In this document: positions 13,604-26,100 of the stretch, piece by piece
Layout of the letters: the number at the start of each line of letters is the position of its first letter
Numbering within the stretch: the first letter of the stretch is position 1
Origin: Paracyclopina nana
Taxonomy: Eukaryota; Arthropoda; Copepoda; Cyclopoida; Cyclopettidae
Reading direction: 5' to 3'
NCBI GenBank assembly: GCA_019096065.1
Contig: JAGUCH010000006.1
Coordinates: 1,756,001 to 1,820,000 of the forward strand
Length of the DNA stretch: 64,000 nt
The notes under the pieces: generated by a model
What the model saw: the letters and a program-made list of their open reading frames with translations, nothing else
Told to the model about the DNA's origin: nothing
Database searches by the model: none
Made by a program: the position numbers and the translations under genes

Positions 13604-16600
13604 ATGAATCTTCTCTACTTCGGTTTGGGTAAGCTACACATCTTTTTTGCAAGCATTTTCCTTATAGTGCTTCCCCGCACGTTTTATGGCATCTCAGTCA
13701 GCTCTTTTTTAAAGCACGAGTACGAATGGCATGCAAAGAATCATCGCACTTCTTTCAAGTTTTCACATCATTCTCTTACAGCCTTCCTGGCCATGGTGGC
13801 CAATTCCATCAAACTTAGCAGCGCCCAATTGACCTCGTACCGAGATACGGACGAAGATCTGATGGCCGACGCCAGTGATCCTGCCATGTCCATGTCTCCT
13901 ATTGATATGCTAATAATGGCCGTCCCTGGCAAACCAGGGGAGGACTACCCTATCCTGGCCGAGGTGCCTGAAACGGCATTCACTTGCGAAGGTCGAACTG
14001 AGGGTGGCTACTATGCCGATGTGGAGGCCGGCTGCCAGCCTTTCCACGTGTGTGCCAATGACGGTGGCAGCCTCAACAAATTCTCATTTTTGTGCCCCAA
14101 CGGCACCCTGTTCAGCCAGGAGATCTTCACCTGCGAATGGTGGTTCAATGTCGATTGCACGGCTTCCGAATCGTTCTACAGCCTTAACGATGACAGATTG
14201 GCATTATCCTCGGCCTCCGCGGCCTCTGCTGACCTCCAGAACTACAACACGAAAGCACCGGCCGCTAATTACAACAACAATGGACCTAAGCCTAGTTCCA
14301 TCAAACCACAAATTCAGCAGCAGCCTGCAACTAAAGTCCAGGCAAAGGCCCCGGCGCAAACTACGGTGAAATCCTTGCCGCCCTTGCCAACTGCTCGGCC
14401 CACTGCAACCTCGTATCAGCCGAGCTACGATGATGATGACTACGAAAATTATGATTATGAGGCTCCTGTGGACAATGGATCTGCCAGACAGCCCCAAGCC
14501 CCCAACAGTCTGTATGGTGCCCCACCACCAGTGCCAAGCTATGCAAATGAGCCAGCAGCAGCAGCTCCGCCAACAGACTATGGAGTGCCCAAATCGGAGC
14601 CAATTGGTCAAGGATATGGCGTATCTTCTTCTTCTTATGGATCTCCGCCACCCGAGCCTACGAGCGCTGCTCAGCCCGTCTCCACTAATTATGGAGTTCC
14701 ACAGGCTGCTCCAATCGCTACTAATTATGGAGTTCCTGCCGCAGATCCCTTGGACAACAATTATGACTATGAGGCACCCCAGCAGCCCCCGACTGGGTAT
14801 GGGGTTCCCCAGGCTGCACCGGTCGGACCTTCAGCGGCTCCAGCTTTGAATGCGTACGATGATGATTATGAGGATTACGAGCAGCCCGCGCCAACTCCAA
14901 CTGGATACGGAGCCCCCAAAGAGTACGATGATGCTTATTATGATGATCAGCAACCAAGCACTGCTTATGGAGGACCACCCGATGCTGCACGAGCTCCAAC
15001 GACCAGCTATGGAGTTCCGCTTGCGGATCCCATCGCGCCCAATCAGCCGAGCTACGATTACAACAATGGCGGTCAGCAACAGGATAATCCTGGAGGAGGA
15101 GGAGATTACTATGATGAATATGACCAAGACAACAAGGCAGAAGAAGTTGCGCCCACTGCCAGTTATGGAGCATCCTCAACCGCGGCTCTGCCAGTTTCTA
15201 CCAGTTACGGAGTCCCCTCAGCTGAGCCCATCTCAACCGGATATGGCGTACCAAGCGCTGAGCCCATTTCCACTGGATATGGAGTTCCGAGCGCTGAGCC
15301 CATTTCCACTTCGTATGGTGTGCCTAGCGCCGCAGTTTTGGGAGACTACGAAGATAATTATGAGTATGAGGACTCCGACTCCGCTCCCATTATGACCAAA
15401 TATGGAGCACCCGTGACTGATGAATATAGCGATGCAAGACCCAACCAGGAAGATTACCAAGATCCGCAACCCTTGGGACCAACTGCGGCTTATGACTCAG
15501 CCGCAATCAGTACCAGTTATGGAGTACCGCAAGATGAGCCAATTGGACAAGATGAATTGTCACCCACCTATGGGTCGCCCGAGGCATCTGCTCCCATTAG
15601 CTCAACTTATGGCGTGCCACGTGACGAACCCCTAGGATTGACATCGGCTGCGCCTTTATCCACGAGCTACGGTTCACCCAGGGCAGAGCCAGTTACCAAT
15701 TATCAGCAACCTACCCCTTCTGTGGCTCCTTCAAATTCCTATGACTATGCCAACACTTATGATGATGATTACGAGCAGGCTCCAGATTATGTGGAGCCCA
15801 ACGCGCCAGAAACTGGCTATGGATCTCCAAGTGCTCAGCCATTGGCTTCGTCGCCAATTGTGCAAGGATATGGTGCTCCAGCTGCTGAACCTATCGGCAA
15901 TGATTATGGAGCACCAAGCGCGAGCCCCGTGAATTCTGGTTATGGAGCTCCATCCTCTGACCCCATTGGTCAAGATTATGGAGCACCAATTGCAAGCCCT
16001 GTGAATACTGGCTTTGGTGCACCATCAGCTGATCCCATTGGTCAAGACTATGGCGCTCCTGCAGCTGCTCCTATTGATACTGGTTATGGAGCCCCAGTTT
16101 CTGACCCTCTTGGCAACTCCTACGGAGCTCCTCAAGCTCAAGCTTTAGATACGGGCTACGGAGCTCCATCAGCTGAGCCGCTCGGCAACAATTACGGAGC
16201 TCCGGCTGCTGAGCCACTTGACAACAATTATGGAGCTCCAGCAGCTGAGCCACTTGACAACAATTATGGAGCTCCAGCAGCTGAGCCTTTAGACAACAAT
16301 TATGGAGCTCCAGCAGCTGAGCCTTTAGACACAAGCTATGGAATTCCAGCCGCTGAGCCACTTGACAACAATTATGGAGCTCCTGCTGCTGAGCCTTTAG
16401 ACACCAGCTACGGAGCTCCCAAAGCTCAGCCATTGAGCCCAGGTTATGGAGCACCCCAAGCTGCTCCAGTCAACTCTGGCAATGGAGCCCCCACAAATAA
16501 TAATTATAATTCCCCTGATAGCTTTAGTGCACCAGTAAGCAATTCTTACAGCTCTTCTTCCCAAGCTCTTAGTCAATCCTATGGGGCTCCTCAAGCTGCG

Positions 16601-16888
16601 CCACTGAGCGAATCCTACGGGGCTCCCCAAGCTGCCCCAATCAGTAGCCCCTCAGAGAGCTACGGAGCCCCTCAAGCCGATCCCTTATCTCAGAGCTACG
16701 GTGCGCCCAAAGCTGCCCCCCTGTCAAGCTATACATCCTCTGGAGCCCACAACATACCTCCTCCACCCCCAGTCCCGGTGAGACAATCCCGCAACCACCA
16801 ACAATTCAACCTTAGGCGAGGCCCCAACCGAAGGCCGCTTCGCCAAATCATCCCGTTGTGGACCAGGCCGAAACGTTTTCTCGGCTAG
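13604..16888 (+). CDS. CPAP1-like chitin-binding cuticle protein with long GYGAP/GYGVP repeat tail
   Basis: This is a secreted structural protein expected to bind chitin in cuticle. Exon 1 (13604-13628) and exon 2 (13782-16888) splice to 1043 aa. Splicing joins MNLLYFGL to AFLAMVANSIKLSSA, forming a good signal peptide. One CBM_14/peritrophin-type domain spans about residues 75-135 with six cysteines in the order CEG, CQ, VC, LCPNG, TC, DC. It is preceded by the family motif VPGKPGEDYPI. From about residue 170 to the end the protein is low complexity: repeated Y-G-[AV]-P-x-A-x-P units, acidic Tyr/Asp patches, then a proline run and a basic C-terminus. The 153-bp intron is a multiple of three and has no in-frame stop, so an unspliced message stays open. 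Repeat tails of this kind are seen in elastic or disordered cuticle proteins. The exact orthologue is not identified. Confidence 0.9.
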   Translation: MNLLYFGLGKLHIFFASIFLIVLPRTFYGISVSSFLKHEYEWHAKNHRTSFKFSHHSLTAFLAMVANSIKLSSAQLTSYRDTDEDLMADASDPAMSMSPIDMLIMAVPGKPGEDYPILAEVPETAFTCEGRTEGGYYADVEAGCQPFHVCANDGGSLNKFSFLCPNGTLFSQEIFTCEWWFNVDCTASESFYSLNDDRLALSSASAASADLQNYNTKAPAANYNNNGPKPSSIKPQIQQQPATKVQAKAPAQTTVKSLPPLPTARPTATSYQPSYDDDDYENYDYEAPVDNGSARQPQAPNSLYGAPPPVPSYANEPAAAAPPTDYGVPKSEPIGQGYGVSSSSYGSPPPEPTSAAQPVSTNYGVPQAAPIATNYGVPAADPLDNNYDYEAPQQPPTGYGVPQAAPVGPSAAPALNAYDDDYEDYEQPAPTPTGYGAPKEYDDAYYDDQQPSTAYGGPPDAARAPTTSYGVPLADPIAPNQPSYDYNNGGQQQDNPGGGGDYYDEYDQDNKAEEVAPTASYGASSTAALPVSTSYGVPSAEPISTGYGVPSAEPISTGYGVPSAEPISTSYGVPSAAVLGDYEDNYEYEDSDSAPIMTKYGAPVTDEYSDARPNQEDYQDPQPLGPTAAYDSAAISTSYGVPQDEPIGQDELSPTYGSPEASAPISSTYGVPRDEPLGLTSAAPLSTSYGSPRAEPVTNYQQPTPSVAPSNSYDYANTYDDDYEQAPDYVEPNAPETGYGSPSAQPLASSPIVQGYGAPAAEPIGNDYGAPSASPVNSGYGAPSSDPIGQDYGAPIASPVNTGFGAPSADPIGQDYGAPAAAPIDTGYGAPVSDPLGNSYGAPQAQALDTGYGAPSAEPLGNNYGAPAAEPLDNNYGAPAAEPLDNNYGAPAAEPLDNNYGAPAAEPLDTSYGIPAAEPLDNNYGAPAAEPLDTSYGAPKAQPLSPGYGAPQAAPVNSGNGAPTNNNYNSPDSFSAPVSNSYSSSSQALSQSYGAPQAAPLSESYGAPQAAPISSPSESYGAPQADPLSQSYGAPKAAPLSSYTSSGAHNIPPPPPVPVRQSRNHQQFNLRRGPNRRPLRQIIPLWTRPKRFLG
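16120..16430 (+). repeat. tandem 36-bp coding repeat (12-residue YGAPAAEPLDNN unit)
   Basis: Within the CPAP1-like tail about eight near-identical 36-bp units encode YGAPAAEPLDNN or the variant ending LDTS. The third-position identity is high, with GGAGCTCCAGCAGCTGAGCC recurring almost unchanged. This points to recent unit duplication rather than old convergence. Copy number is likely polymorphic and hard to assemble. Confidence 0.85.
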
Positions 16889-17078
16889 TTTGCATAACCG
16901 GGACAACTATGAGCAACATTGACTTAGGACATTATTATTTACTTTCGCGCGATTTTCTGCTACAATTTACGCTACCACAAGGGCATACGAGAAGTGTGAT
17001 TTCCCATGAGTTGTCAATAAGGCACCGCTCATGTTATTTATGGACTGTAACTATTTATGTTCTTCTTGATGACCAAAC

Positions 17079-17088
17079 AATAAATAAA
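17079..17088 (+). terminator. poly(A) signals of the CPAP1-like gene
   Basis: Two overlapping AATAAA hexamers (17079-17084 and 17083-17088) are followed by an A run, about 190 nt after the stop codon. Confidence 0.7.
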
Positions 17089-17105
17089 GGAAAAAAAAAC
17101 TTTGC

Positions 17106-20100
17106 TGAAATACTACTATATGAATGATTAATGATCATTCATCTGTACTGCAGCTAGGTAGGTGGTGATGCGAAAGTGTGGGCAAGGCCCATCATCATTG
17201 CTGAGATTAGATGCAAGCTTAGGGGTCACGAGTGCCGCGCATTATGAAGACAATGATTAACGAAACGAAATTATTGCAAAAATCCTGGCACCGTAACCGA
17301 AAAATATGGCTTTATTCATTGATGCAAATCAGCGCGCGGCGCACTGCACAGCTCCGTTATCACATTTTTTTGGCCAAGAAACCAAACTTTTTCTCAACTG
17401 CTAATGCATGAATATGTAAAAAATCGTGAGCATGAGGAAAACTAAAATAATCACGATTATGGATTATTGATATGATGTATCAAGTAGCAGGGGAAAGAAA
17501 CATGCTTGGAGAAATGTGTGTATAATGATGATGACCTTGGACAACTTTAATATCTTAAATGACACATAATTTATCAGCACCATCATCAGGAAACCTTTTC
17601 CTATCCCATCAATATCGGAGAGTGATTTTTCAATGGTATTGCGCTCAGATAGCCATCAAGGGTTAACGCAGGGTGAAAACAAACGCATTACTAGGTGCAC
17701 TTCCAGATATGTCCGGAAAGGAACATTCTTGGCTCGTGTTTTTATTGTCAGTGCAGTGGTGATAGCAAGTTGTTCCATAACAAGAGAATAGTATAAGTAC
17801 TTCTTACACGTTTTTGAGTGTCATTTGTTGCTCTGAAAGGTCAAGGAATAAGTGGGTTCATAAGCCCGATGAATGAATGGCCGAATCTTCTTCTATTTTG
17901 GGAGCTGTTTCTTCCTGATTGCAGGAATGATCGCTAACGAGATCCATGAATGATGACACTGCAATTGCCTTTTGCCTTCAAATGACCTGCTGCAACGATC
18001 CACATCGATTAGGCAGTCATCATAAATGTATTTATCAAAAAATTCCCACTTTGCAAAATCCAAAATTGTTCCGGTCAGGTGCGGTATATGCCATATAGCT
18101 GTATAGCGAAATGCATCTGAAAAGATTGATCGGCTGAATTGGGAATTTAGCGAATTGCAGCATAAAAAGCTGACAGCAATCATTCAGAGAGTGCTTTTCG
18201 TTATTTTACTCATAATGAGGCAGGAAAGATTCTTCCCTAATGATCTTGCGCATTACCGTCATTACTCAAGATGCTGGTAAATTGATTGAATGCTCAGGTT
18301 ACATAAGGCCCTCATGTAATTCTATTGGACTTTCCGACCTTCTTTCCATTGCGAGTGATGGTAGTTACCGCAATTTCGTTTGTAGCAACTCCATCCTGAA
18401 TGCTGCTACTAGCTTGAATTTTTGATGGATCTGTAAAAGCTCAGTGATTCCAAAATAGCACGATGAGCTCACTCGGACACATCAAAGAGGTTTGATGTTT
18501 GCTAGCTTAATTGCTTTTGTATTTGCTCTGCTTCTTCTCAGCGATTTTGCAAAGCAGGAAAATTACGCTCCAAAATAGCTGTAACTATGTGAAATTATTT
18601 TTCGTTCCGCTCCTTTTCTAATTGCAATTGTCACTAAAATAGGCAAAGATGTAACTTACTCCATTATTTTTAATCAGGTTTTGCTTTGCTGATTGCCATA
18701 TAGGTCAAGTTACGACGACAACATTTTGAAAGTCTCGCATTAGAGCGCAATGTTTGCATTAAATTCACGCAACCTTTACGAGTCATAAGATTTTGCGCAT
18801 TCAATAGCGCAATTTTGTTACCTTGTCATCATAAAGTACTCGTGTCATCCTTAGCACGTGTGCATTTTTCTTGAGTTCTTCAGATAAAGTACACTACTGT
18901 AAAAATAAAAAGCCATGATAGAAAATGGCCTTGTCCGGGGGCTTGTTGATGGGGTCACCGTTTTTAGAGCCCAATAAATTGGGCACAACAGCGCCTCACT
19001 CTGGGGCGCTGAAAATTTCCATGACAAACCGTAGTGCATTTTAAAAGCCACTAAATATCATAAATGTGATGCTTTTGATGGTGTCCTCTTCTTCAAGGTA
19101 GCTCAGTTGTGCATCAATATATATAGACTACTTTGAATTTGATTGCATTGCAAAAACTGCATTTATTGCCTAGGTTAAGAGCCCAATAAATTGCAAAAGA
19201 AGCTGGCAAACTTCCCGATTACTTTTCTTTACGCGCGGCGCGAATTATCACTTGCGATATTAGAATTGCCTTCTCAGCGAGAATCCTAATAAATTGAAAC
19301 CTACGCAAAAAATGAGGAAGAGTGCTTATATATGCGTGTTTCTATTAACTAAGTACCGCGGCCTTGCATCCCATAGTAGCTAATGTCTTCAAAGAAGAGG
19401 ATGAGTTCTTGTATCGGGTAAATATTAATAACCGCACGACGATCATAAAACTCCGGCATATCCGCGCTCTGCATGCTATCGTGTCACTTTAATACGGTGC
19501 AATTGCGTGTGTTGTCCAAGATCTTTGGTTTCTCAACGAAAAGCAAATTAAAAATCTGGCGCTTGTTGCCAAAACCACACAAATGTGCCTTTCTGGTCAG
19601 AGCAAATCGCTGATTATGGCTGCTTATTCGGTCAATGCGCCAAAGCGGAAGAAGAATTCGCTTTGAGGGTTCGTCGTAAAGAAGAAGTCACCCTGCTGAT
19701 GAGCGAACATTGGTCGAGCTAGCCACCATTTGTCTTCGAACGGGTTCATCATAGTCATCCATAACTGGGAGGCAAATAACGATGCATCACATGGTGCTTG
19801 ACTCTATAGCCATTTCATGGTCATGGGGGTGTTCTTTTGTGAGCTGGAGACGGCGGAAAAATGCGACAGGCATCCATATGAAAAAATGCTACGCGCGACG
19901 GCGGCTTTTCTTTAATAATGGCTGTGCTGCACCACTCAATGTGCTGTGTGCTGACAAATATCCGTGGCCGAGTAAGCAACAATATCCTCTTTTGTATACC
20001 CACGCGTTTTATTTGTATATTCATGGGCTTGATGTCTGGGTCATGGGTTTATGTAGCATCGTGTTTTGTTCTCGCGCGAGGAATGGTTATAGTATGATAT

Positions 20101-23100
20101 TCTATAATAAAAATATGGGATGCAAGATGCACTTGACCATAAAGTGTTTTTTAAGGATATCAATCCGCTGCTTGCGCGTACGTAGTATTTTTCGAGAGAC
20201 GGCTCGTAATTGTAGGCTTTGGAAGATCATCCGCTCGTATCATCCCAAAATCTTCACCTATGTTTAATCTCGCTATATATGTATAAAAAAAAACGTCATA
20301 ATTGCTGTGGAAATAGGGTCAGCATTATGCAGTACATGGTGTGGAGATTCCTGGCAGCTCAGTCGGTAAATACCATTTCCTTATGCTTATTTATGTATTA
20401 ATATTTCCAAGAAGCAAGCTACACTCCTCTCTCACTTCTACTACCACTATTTGAAGGTATTTGAACTAGAGTCAAGGCTGCAGCAGCTAGCTAGCTAGCT
20501 AGCGAGTGTTTTCGCCCATCTCATTTGTATTCTTTGGACATCTTTTATTAAGCTCGAGAGATGAGAGCCGTTAGATATCATTGTAACCTCTCCAAAAAGC
20601 AAGACTGCAGGGTGCAAGAAGGCTACCGCGCTGCTGTCAATTTGACATTCTCGACTTTGACCCCCAAAATTGGCTTTTCACTCTGAGCGTTTATAGAAAA
20701 ACGCCTCCTCGTGGCATCTGAAAAAATTCCCTTTATTATTTTATTATGACGTACGGCAGCCAGCTGTTTTCCCTCGTGAAGAAATACTTTTTGGCTCGTT
20801 TTCTTACGCGTTTGCCAACTCCGTTCATGACTCAATGTTGGTGATTTTTTATGCTCGCCCTTTATTGGCACTTCGCCGTCACGATCCTACATACTATATG
20901 TATTTCTTGCCATCGCTATTGGGGATCTTTGTGGGCATCCTCTGGTGAGTCACGAGGACGTGGTTGAACAAGAGAGGTCGAGCTGCTAGGCAAGGCCGAC
21001 ACAAATCAATTACTTTGGGCTTGATTAACTCATTACCATTTCGCCGACGATCGGCTTCTATATATATACGTGAGTAGCCAAGTGCGATGAAAATGATCGA
21101 AGGACGAGAATTAAAGGTTACGCGAATGGCCGTACACGGGCAAATTGATCTTTACTATTTCTCATAAGCATTTTTATTGCCTCGCCAAGATGAGCATAGC
21201 TGCGACGTGTGAATTTTACGCTCATTGTTATCATGGAGTCCTACACGAGGAGGCTTAGTACAACTTGATTTGAAGGCTTTTTCGATGCATTTTTTCGTTC
21301 CCTTACGACCTTGCACTATGCGCGAAATGGGCTTTAAGAAAATCAATCCACTTACGAAAATGCCTGCTTAAAAAGCTATTTTTTGAATTTTTTTGAACTG
21401 CATTTTTTTCGTGATTTTCTCCTCGTGTTTGGTTTTGCAGCAGCAGCAGCGCAAGCTTGCTGTAAAAAGATGCCAATTACCTGCTTAGTAGGGACGCCTT
21501 TTGCAAAAAAAGTTTATGCCATTCACGTAGACTTTTCTGCACATTGTGACTGATGATCCTTCCAAGTATCGCCCATATCTTTACACACCAGGGATTAGGC
21601 TCATCAGTAAAAGTCCACAAATCAAGGATGATGCCATCGTCGGGATGCCTGTCCCGTTAAAGCAAATTCATGAAAAAAATCAGAAAGATCAATCTGTGCA
21701 CGTATAGTACATAGTATTAGCATTTTTTGTGCATATACCCAGTCAACCAAGAAGGGTGCTCGATCACAAATTCGTTTATCATCTCAAATATTAATCTGGT
21801 GTATTTGTTTTTTTTGGCAGCCAATTGAAATGTATAGCAGACTTCATAACTCGTGATGATGACGAGTTGACAAATGGCCTACAATTTAGCCTGTCTTGTC
21901 ATCCGTCTCGCTGCTACAAATTTGAACAACTCATTCTTGTAATCATGACGTCGTGGGTAGAGGTGGTCCAAATCTTGGCCGCGCAAAAAAATGCAGCCAA
22001 TACCAGTGCCACGTTATTGTTGTAAGTAAGTAGTACATCCTTACAGGCCACAATGCAACAAATACCAGAAGCGTCATAAATCTCCTCGTAAGTGTCATCA
22101 TCCTTGGGATATCGATCATTTAAACCTTCTTTTCTCTATGCCACCACCACTAGCTGGCTTGTTTGCAAACTCATCCTCAATTGAGGTTTTTGCTCGTAAA
22201 GTCATCCATCATCACCTGCTTATTTACACTCGCAAGAAAAGAACTTTCAATGGCGTATAAGGGTAATGGATGGCGGAGCACTCTGTCATCATATTCATTC
22301 TTATTAAGACTTCAACGTCGCGCGTCAGTGTATAAATGACGGCTGACAAATCGGACATTTTGATTCTGCGTACCTAGTATGACCGGCTTGCTAACTTAGA
22401 TATTTTACCTGGAAGATGAGCCGAAATTGAAGGTCAGACTCATCATCTTCCACTTATGTCAAGCCAGCTCCTTTGAGCCTCTTCCATGGCTGTTCCGGGT
22501 CAAGAAGTTTTTCTCATTCCCAGGCTCGTTGCTCCACAGTGAGGAGCAAAGGTGAAAGTCAACGATTTTCAATTATGACGCATTGATTACACCCAATGCA
22601 TTCAGTCGATGAATCAGCATATCATTCTCCTGATATACTGGTAAATTTATTTATGTCCACTGTGCACTTTTGGGATAATAATACGGGATGATGGTAGTCC
22701 AATTACCAGGATCTCAGCAAGGGGTTTGTTATATTGTGCAAAGATTTTAATGCAAGGTCAACGAGCATAAAAGGGCCATTTTTTGACTGTTTGCCAATTT
22801 GTATGCACAAACTGGTCTTTTATAAGAAGGATCCCTTTCACATACTATAGTCTGCCACATGGCATTGAGGAAACTCGTAAACTTGCTCACAAAGTGTTTT
22901 TCTCCTTCAACATTCAATATATAGCTATATGACGGGGATGTGCCTTTGCATTCCTTAATGTAGGCTCTGTTGTGAGAATTCTTTATATGGTCCAGTCTCA
23001 TAATATGCTTATATTGCCAACGCATGCCCCAACAAGATGATGGTTTCAGCCTTTTGCTCACTGCAGATGCTTTTAAAGCAATTTGCTGTGCCTTGAGGAT

Positions 23101-26100
23101 GATTCTAAAGAAATTCCTACCAGCCATTTGTGGTGTGTATGTATATAGTGCGAGAGACGTCCTCAAGAGCTCAGCATGAGTCCATCATCATTCGTTTTTC
23201 AAGTCGAAAATGGTCTGGCTGCTTTTGTGGGTCACGTGGTTAAGTGAAAAATGGCCCTGAGTTGTTGTATGTGTAGCATAGTATACGAATGTGGCTTTGC
23301 ATGACTGATGAGCAAAGGGGATACAAATGAGCGCATATTTGGTTGACATTCCAGATGCCATTTTTTCGAGGTCTGCTGGCCCCCATATAAAATTGCGAAG
23401 AAGAAGTCGAGCTATGGTACTCGGCGTGACCAATGCGCAAATGTTGTTTGTAAAACCAGCTTGATCACGACTATTTTGTGTGGCACATTACATCAAACTG
23501 TGAGAATGGCGACGCGCGACCCAGTCGAGCTCAACTTACATCCGGATTCAGAAACACAAAAGGTGACATCAACGCCCGGCGGCAACAAAACACCAACAAT
23601 AACACTAGGCAAAAATCGGTCGTGCGAACTTCTTCGACACAATGCTCAAATTTGACCTTTTTCCGTCGTCTTCAATATATGTCACAGTTCGAGGAAACAT
23701 TCTATGTACTACTCTACGGGATTGTTTTTCACGCCTGATAAAGATATAAAAGTATCATGCGCTCATTTAATTGCTGCAATGATTATAAATCCATTAATCT
23801 TTGACCAGTTATCTGTAAATTATCGATCCAGTTTTCTGTCATTAAAAGCGGTGCCTTTTTGTATGAAGGCCTGGCTAATGAGGAGCATGTGACTTTGCAA
23901 GCATGATTTGCCGCGCGCAGTCGCAGACAACAATGAGCTTTGGTCGCGGTTTTTTGGTCCATTAGGCCAAAGTCGTTGTTTGGTGCTTGGGGATGATGAC
24001 ACCAAAAATTCGATTAACATTCGCCTTGGAATTCAATCGTCGTGTCAAGCATAGCTTATACATTACTGGCGTTCATACTCTGCTGCACTTCCTTCAATAG
24101 GAGAAGAAGCTCGGGTTTTTTTTACAGATACGGGAAAAAAAGAGGACAGAACAAGCTTTTTCACGCTTGTATCTTGTGATGGTTCGACAAAGGCTTCTTT
24201 GTACTTGCTGGGTATGATCATGCGCATGGCTGACAAGAGCGCATGACTTGGCGTTCTAATGATATGCAACATTTTTGATCATAATAACGCGCGTCATTAG
24301 AGGTCATCGGGATTTTCATCGTAATACTGCGTATGGCCAATGAATGCACTTCCGCTGTTGCTAATCGTGAATTTCGACTTCACGATCTTTCTTCTTACTC
24401 GTTGCCTCATTTTAAATCCCATCATCAACCGTTGTCACGAATTGCATTTTCTCAGGCAAACAACGCATCTGCAGCCATGCACAGTGGGAATATCACGAGA
24501 GAATCTGTAGCTGGAGAGGAATGCAGATATTTTTCCCGTCGTGAGCCCATCGTCACTTTTTAGGAGATGATGAGCATCAGTCCGTCATTAGTAAATGAGG
24601 GCACCGTGAGAGCTGATTAGGCTAATTTACGACCACGACTCATTTCTCAGGAACTGGCAATTATTAAAAACGCCATACAGTGCGATAATAATGTACACTA
24701 CTAGAGATGAGCTAGCCACATTTGAAGATGAGTTGGCAGAAACCCTGAACTATGAAAATGGATTTTTCTCGATACTTGCACTTATATAGCAGTAGAGTTC
24801 CTGGTTATTCAATGAGGATGAGTATTAGAAGCAATATCAATTGTGGCACCTCACACATCACGCGAGGTCAAATACGGCAACAACAGAGGAATGTCACGCC
24901 ACTATTATCGTCATCATCATCATTCAATGACTAGTCACAATAATAGTACAATACCACTGCTATAATATGTTGAGATCATCACAAATTTGCAATAACAACT
25001 GAAAAAATGGTCAGAAAATGGAAGATCATGGTGACGTTGTACGTATTCGACTATGGATCATTTAGCTTTTGATATGCAACTGTTGAATGCTTTCTGGTAA
25101 TGTCTAATATTATGAATGATCGATTCTTCGTAGATATGTCATTTTACAGTATATGTCATCATGCTGCTTTAGCTGCTCGTGGCAAATTTGCACTCGAGGC
25201 TCTATCTAAAGCATCCATCTTGCGCCCATACCTTCCTACTTTCAATTTGCGAAATATGTATTTGACCTCGGAGGTCAAAAAGCCAACAGGTAAGCAAGGT
25301 GCAATTAGCGTCAACACGTGCAGCAGATTTTGCATTTTTGCAGCAATGCAGTTTTCGTACCGCGAGGCACATACCACATAATATCAGGTTCGATCATTCA
25401 GGTTTTTTTTGCTCAATTTGACCTTGGCCATAATTCAATTGCATCTTTCCGAACACTCTACGTGGAATTAGTGCCACACACGGCGGCGGGGAAAACGTCC
25501 AGAAACTGATCTTCCGGGTACATTTCAATGGAGTTGCAGCAAGTTATAGAAGTCGTGAGAACAATGAAATTGTCAACAAGAGAAAGAGGGCCATCGGAAA
25601 TTCCAGCAGGCTCTCGCATCGCTCAAAAAAGTCTATTGAATGTCGAAACTGACGTTTTTTGACACTCAAATCAGCCTTGACATCATCAATGCCCCCCAAC
25701 ATTTTGTTGAGGAAAAAGAAGGGAGATTATAAGTGATTATTCTGCGACACTTTTCCCAAGCTGCAGTTGCCAAAAATGTCGGCTTTCTCGAGCAGATTTC
25801 AAGAAGCGAATGATTTTTCTCGTCTACTTTCGCCTCTCGTGCTTTGCATAGGTCAGGTTAAAAAAATTATAAATCACTCCGGACGGCTTGGGAAAATTGC
25901 AAAGCATTCCTGAGGTGAGCAATTGAGGGCGTAGTTTTATGACATCAAGTTTCAGTGTCTGTAGTAAATCATCCTTCTCAGCTAGTTCAGCTTATGGAGT
26001 TCAAACACCCTGTCAATAATAAGGAGTAGAAATAAGATCGCCGTGCTTCGACTTGAGCCAATTCGAAAGGGGAATGCAATAACGAGAGCTTTTCCTATAT

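Noticed and set aside
14204-15469. Several long frames on both strands inside the CPAP1-like tail
   Set aside because: They are shadows of the repetitive coding sequence, which lacks stops in other frames; their composition mirrors the repeat.
18966-19193. 16-bp direct repeat AGAGCCCAATAAATTG, 212 bp apart
   Set aside because: Only two copies with unrelated flanks and no element structure; could be chance or a small duplication.
23507-23655. Short polar frame starting MATRDPVELNL
   Set aside because: It looks protein-like at first, but is short, isolated and without acceptor, donor or homologous motif.
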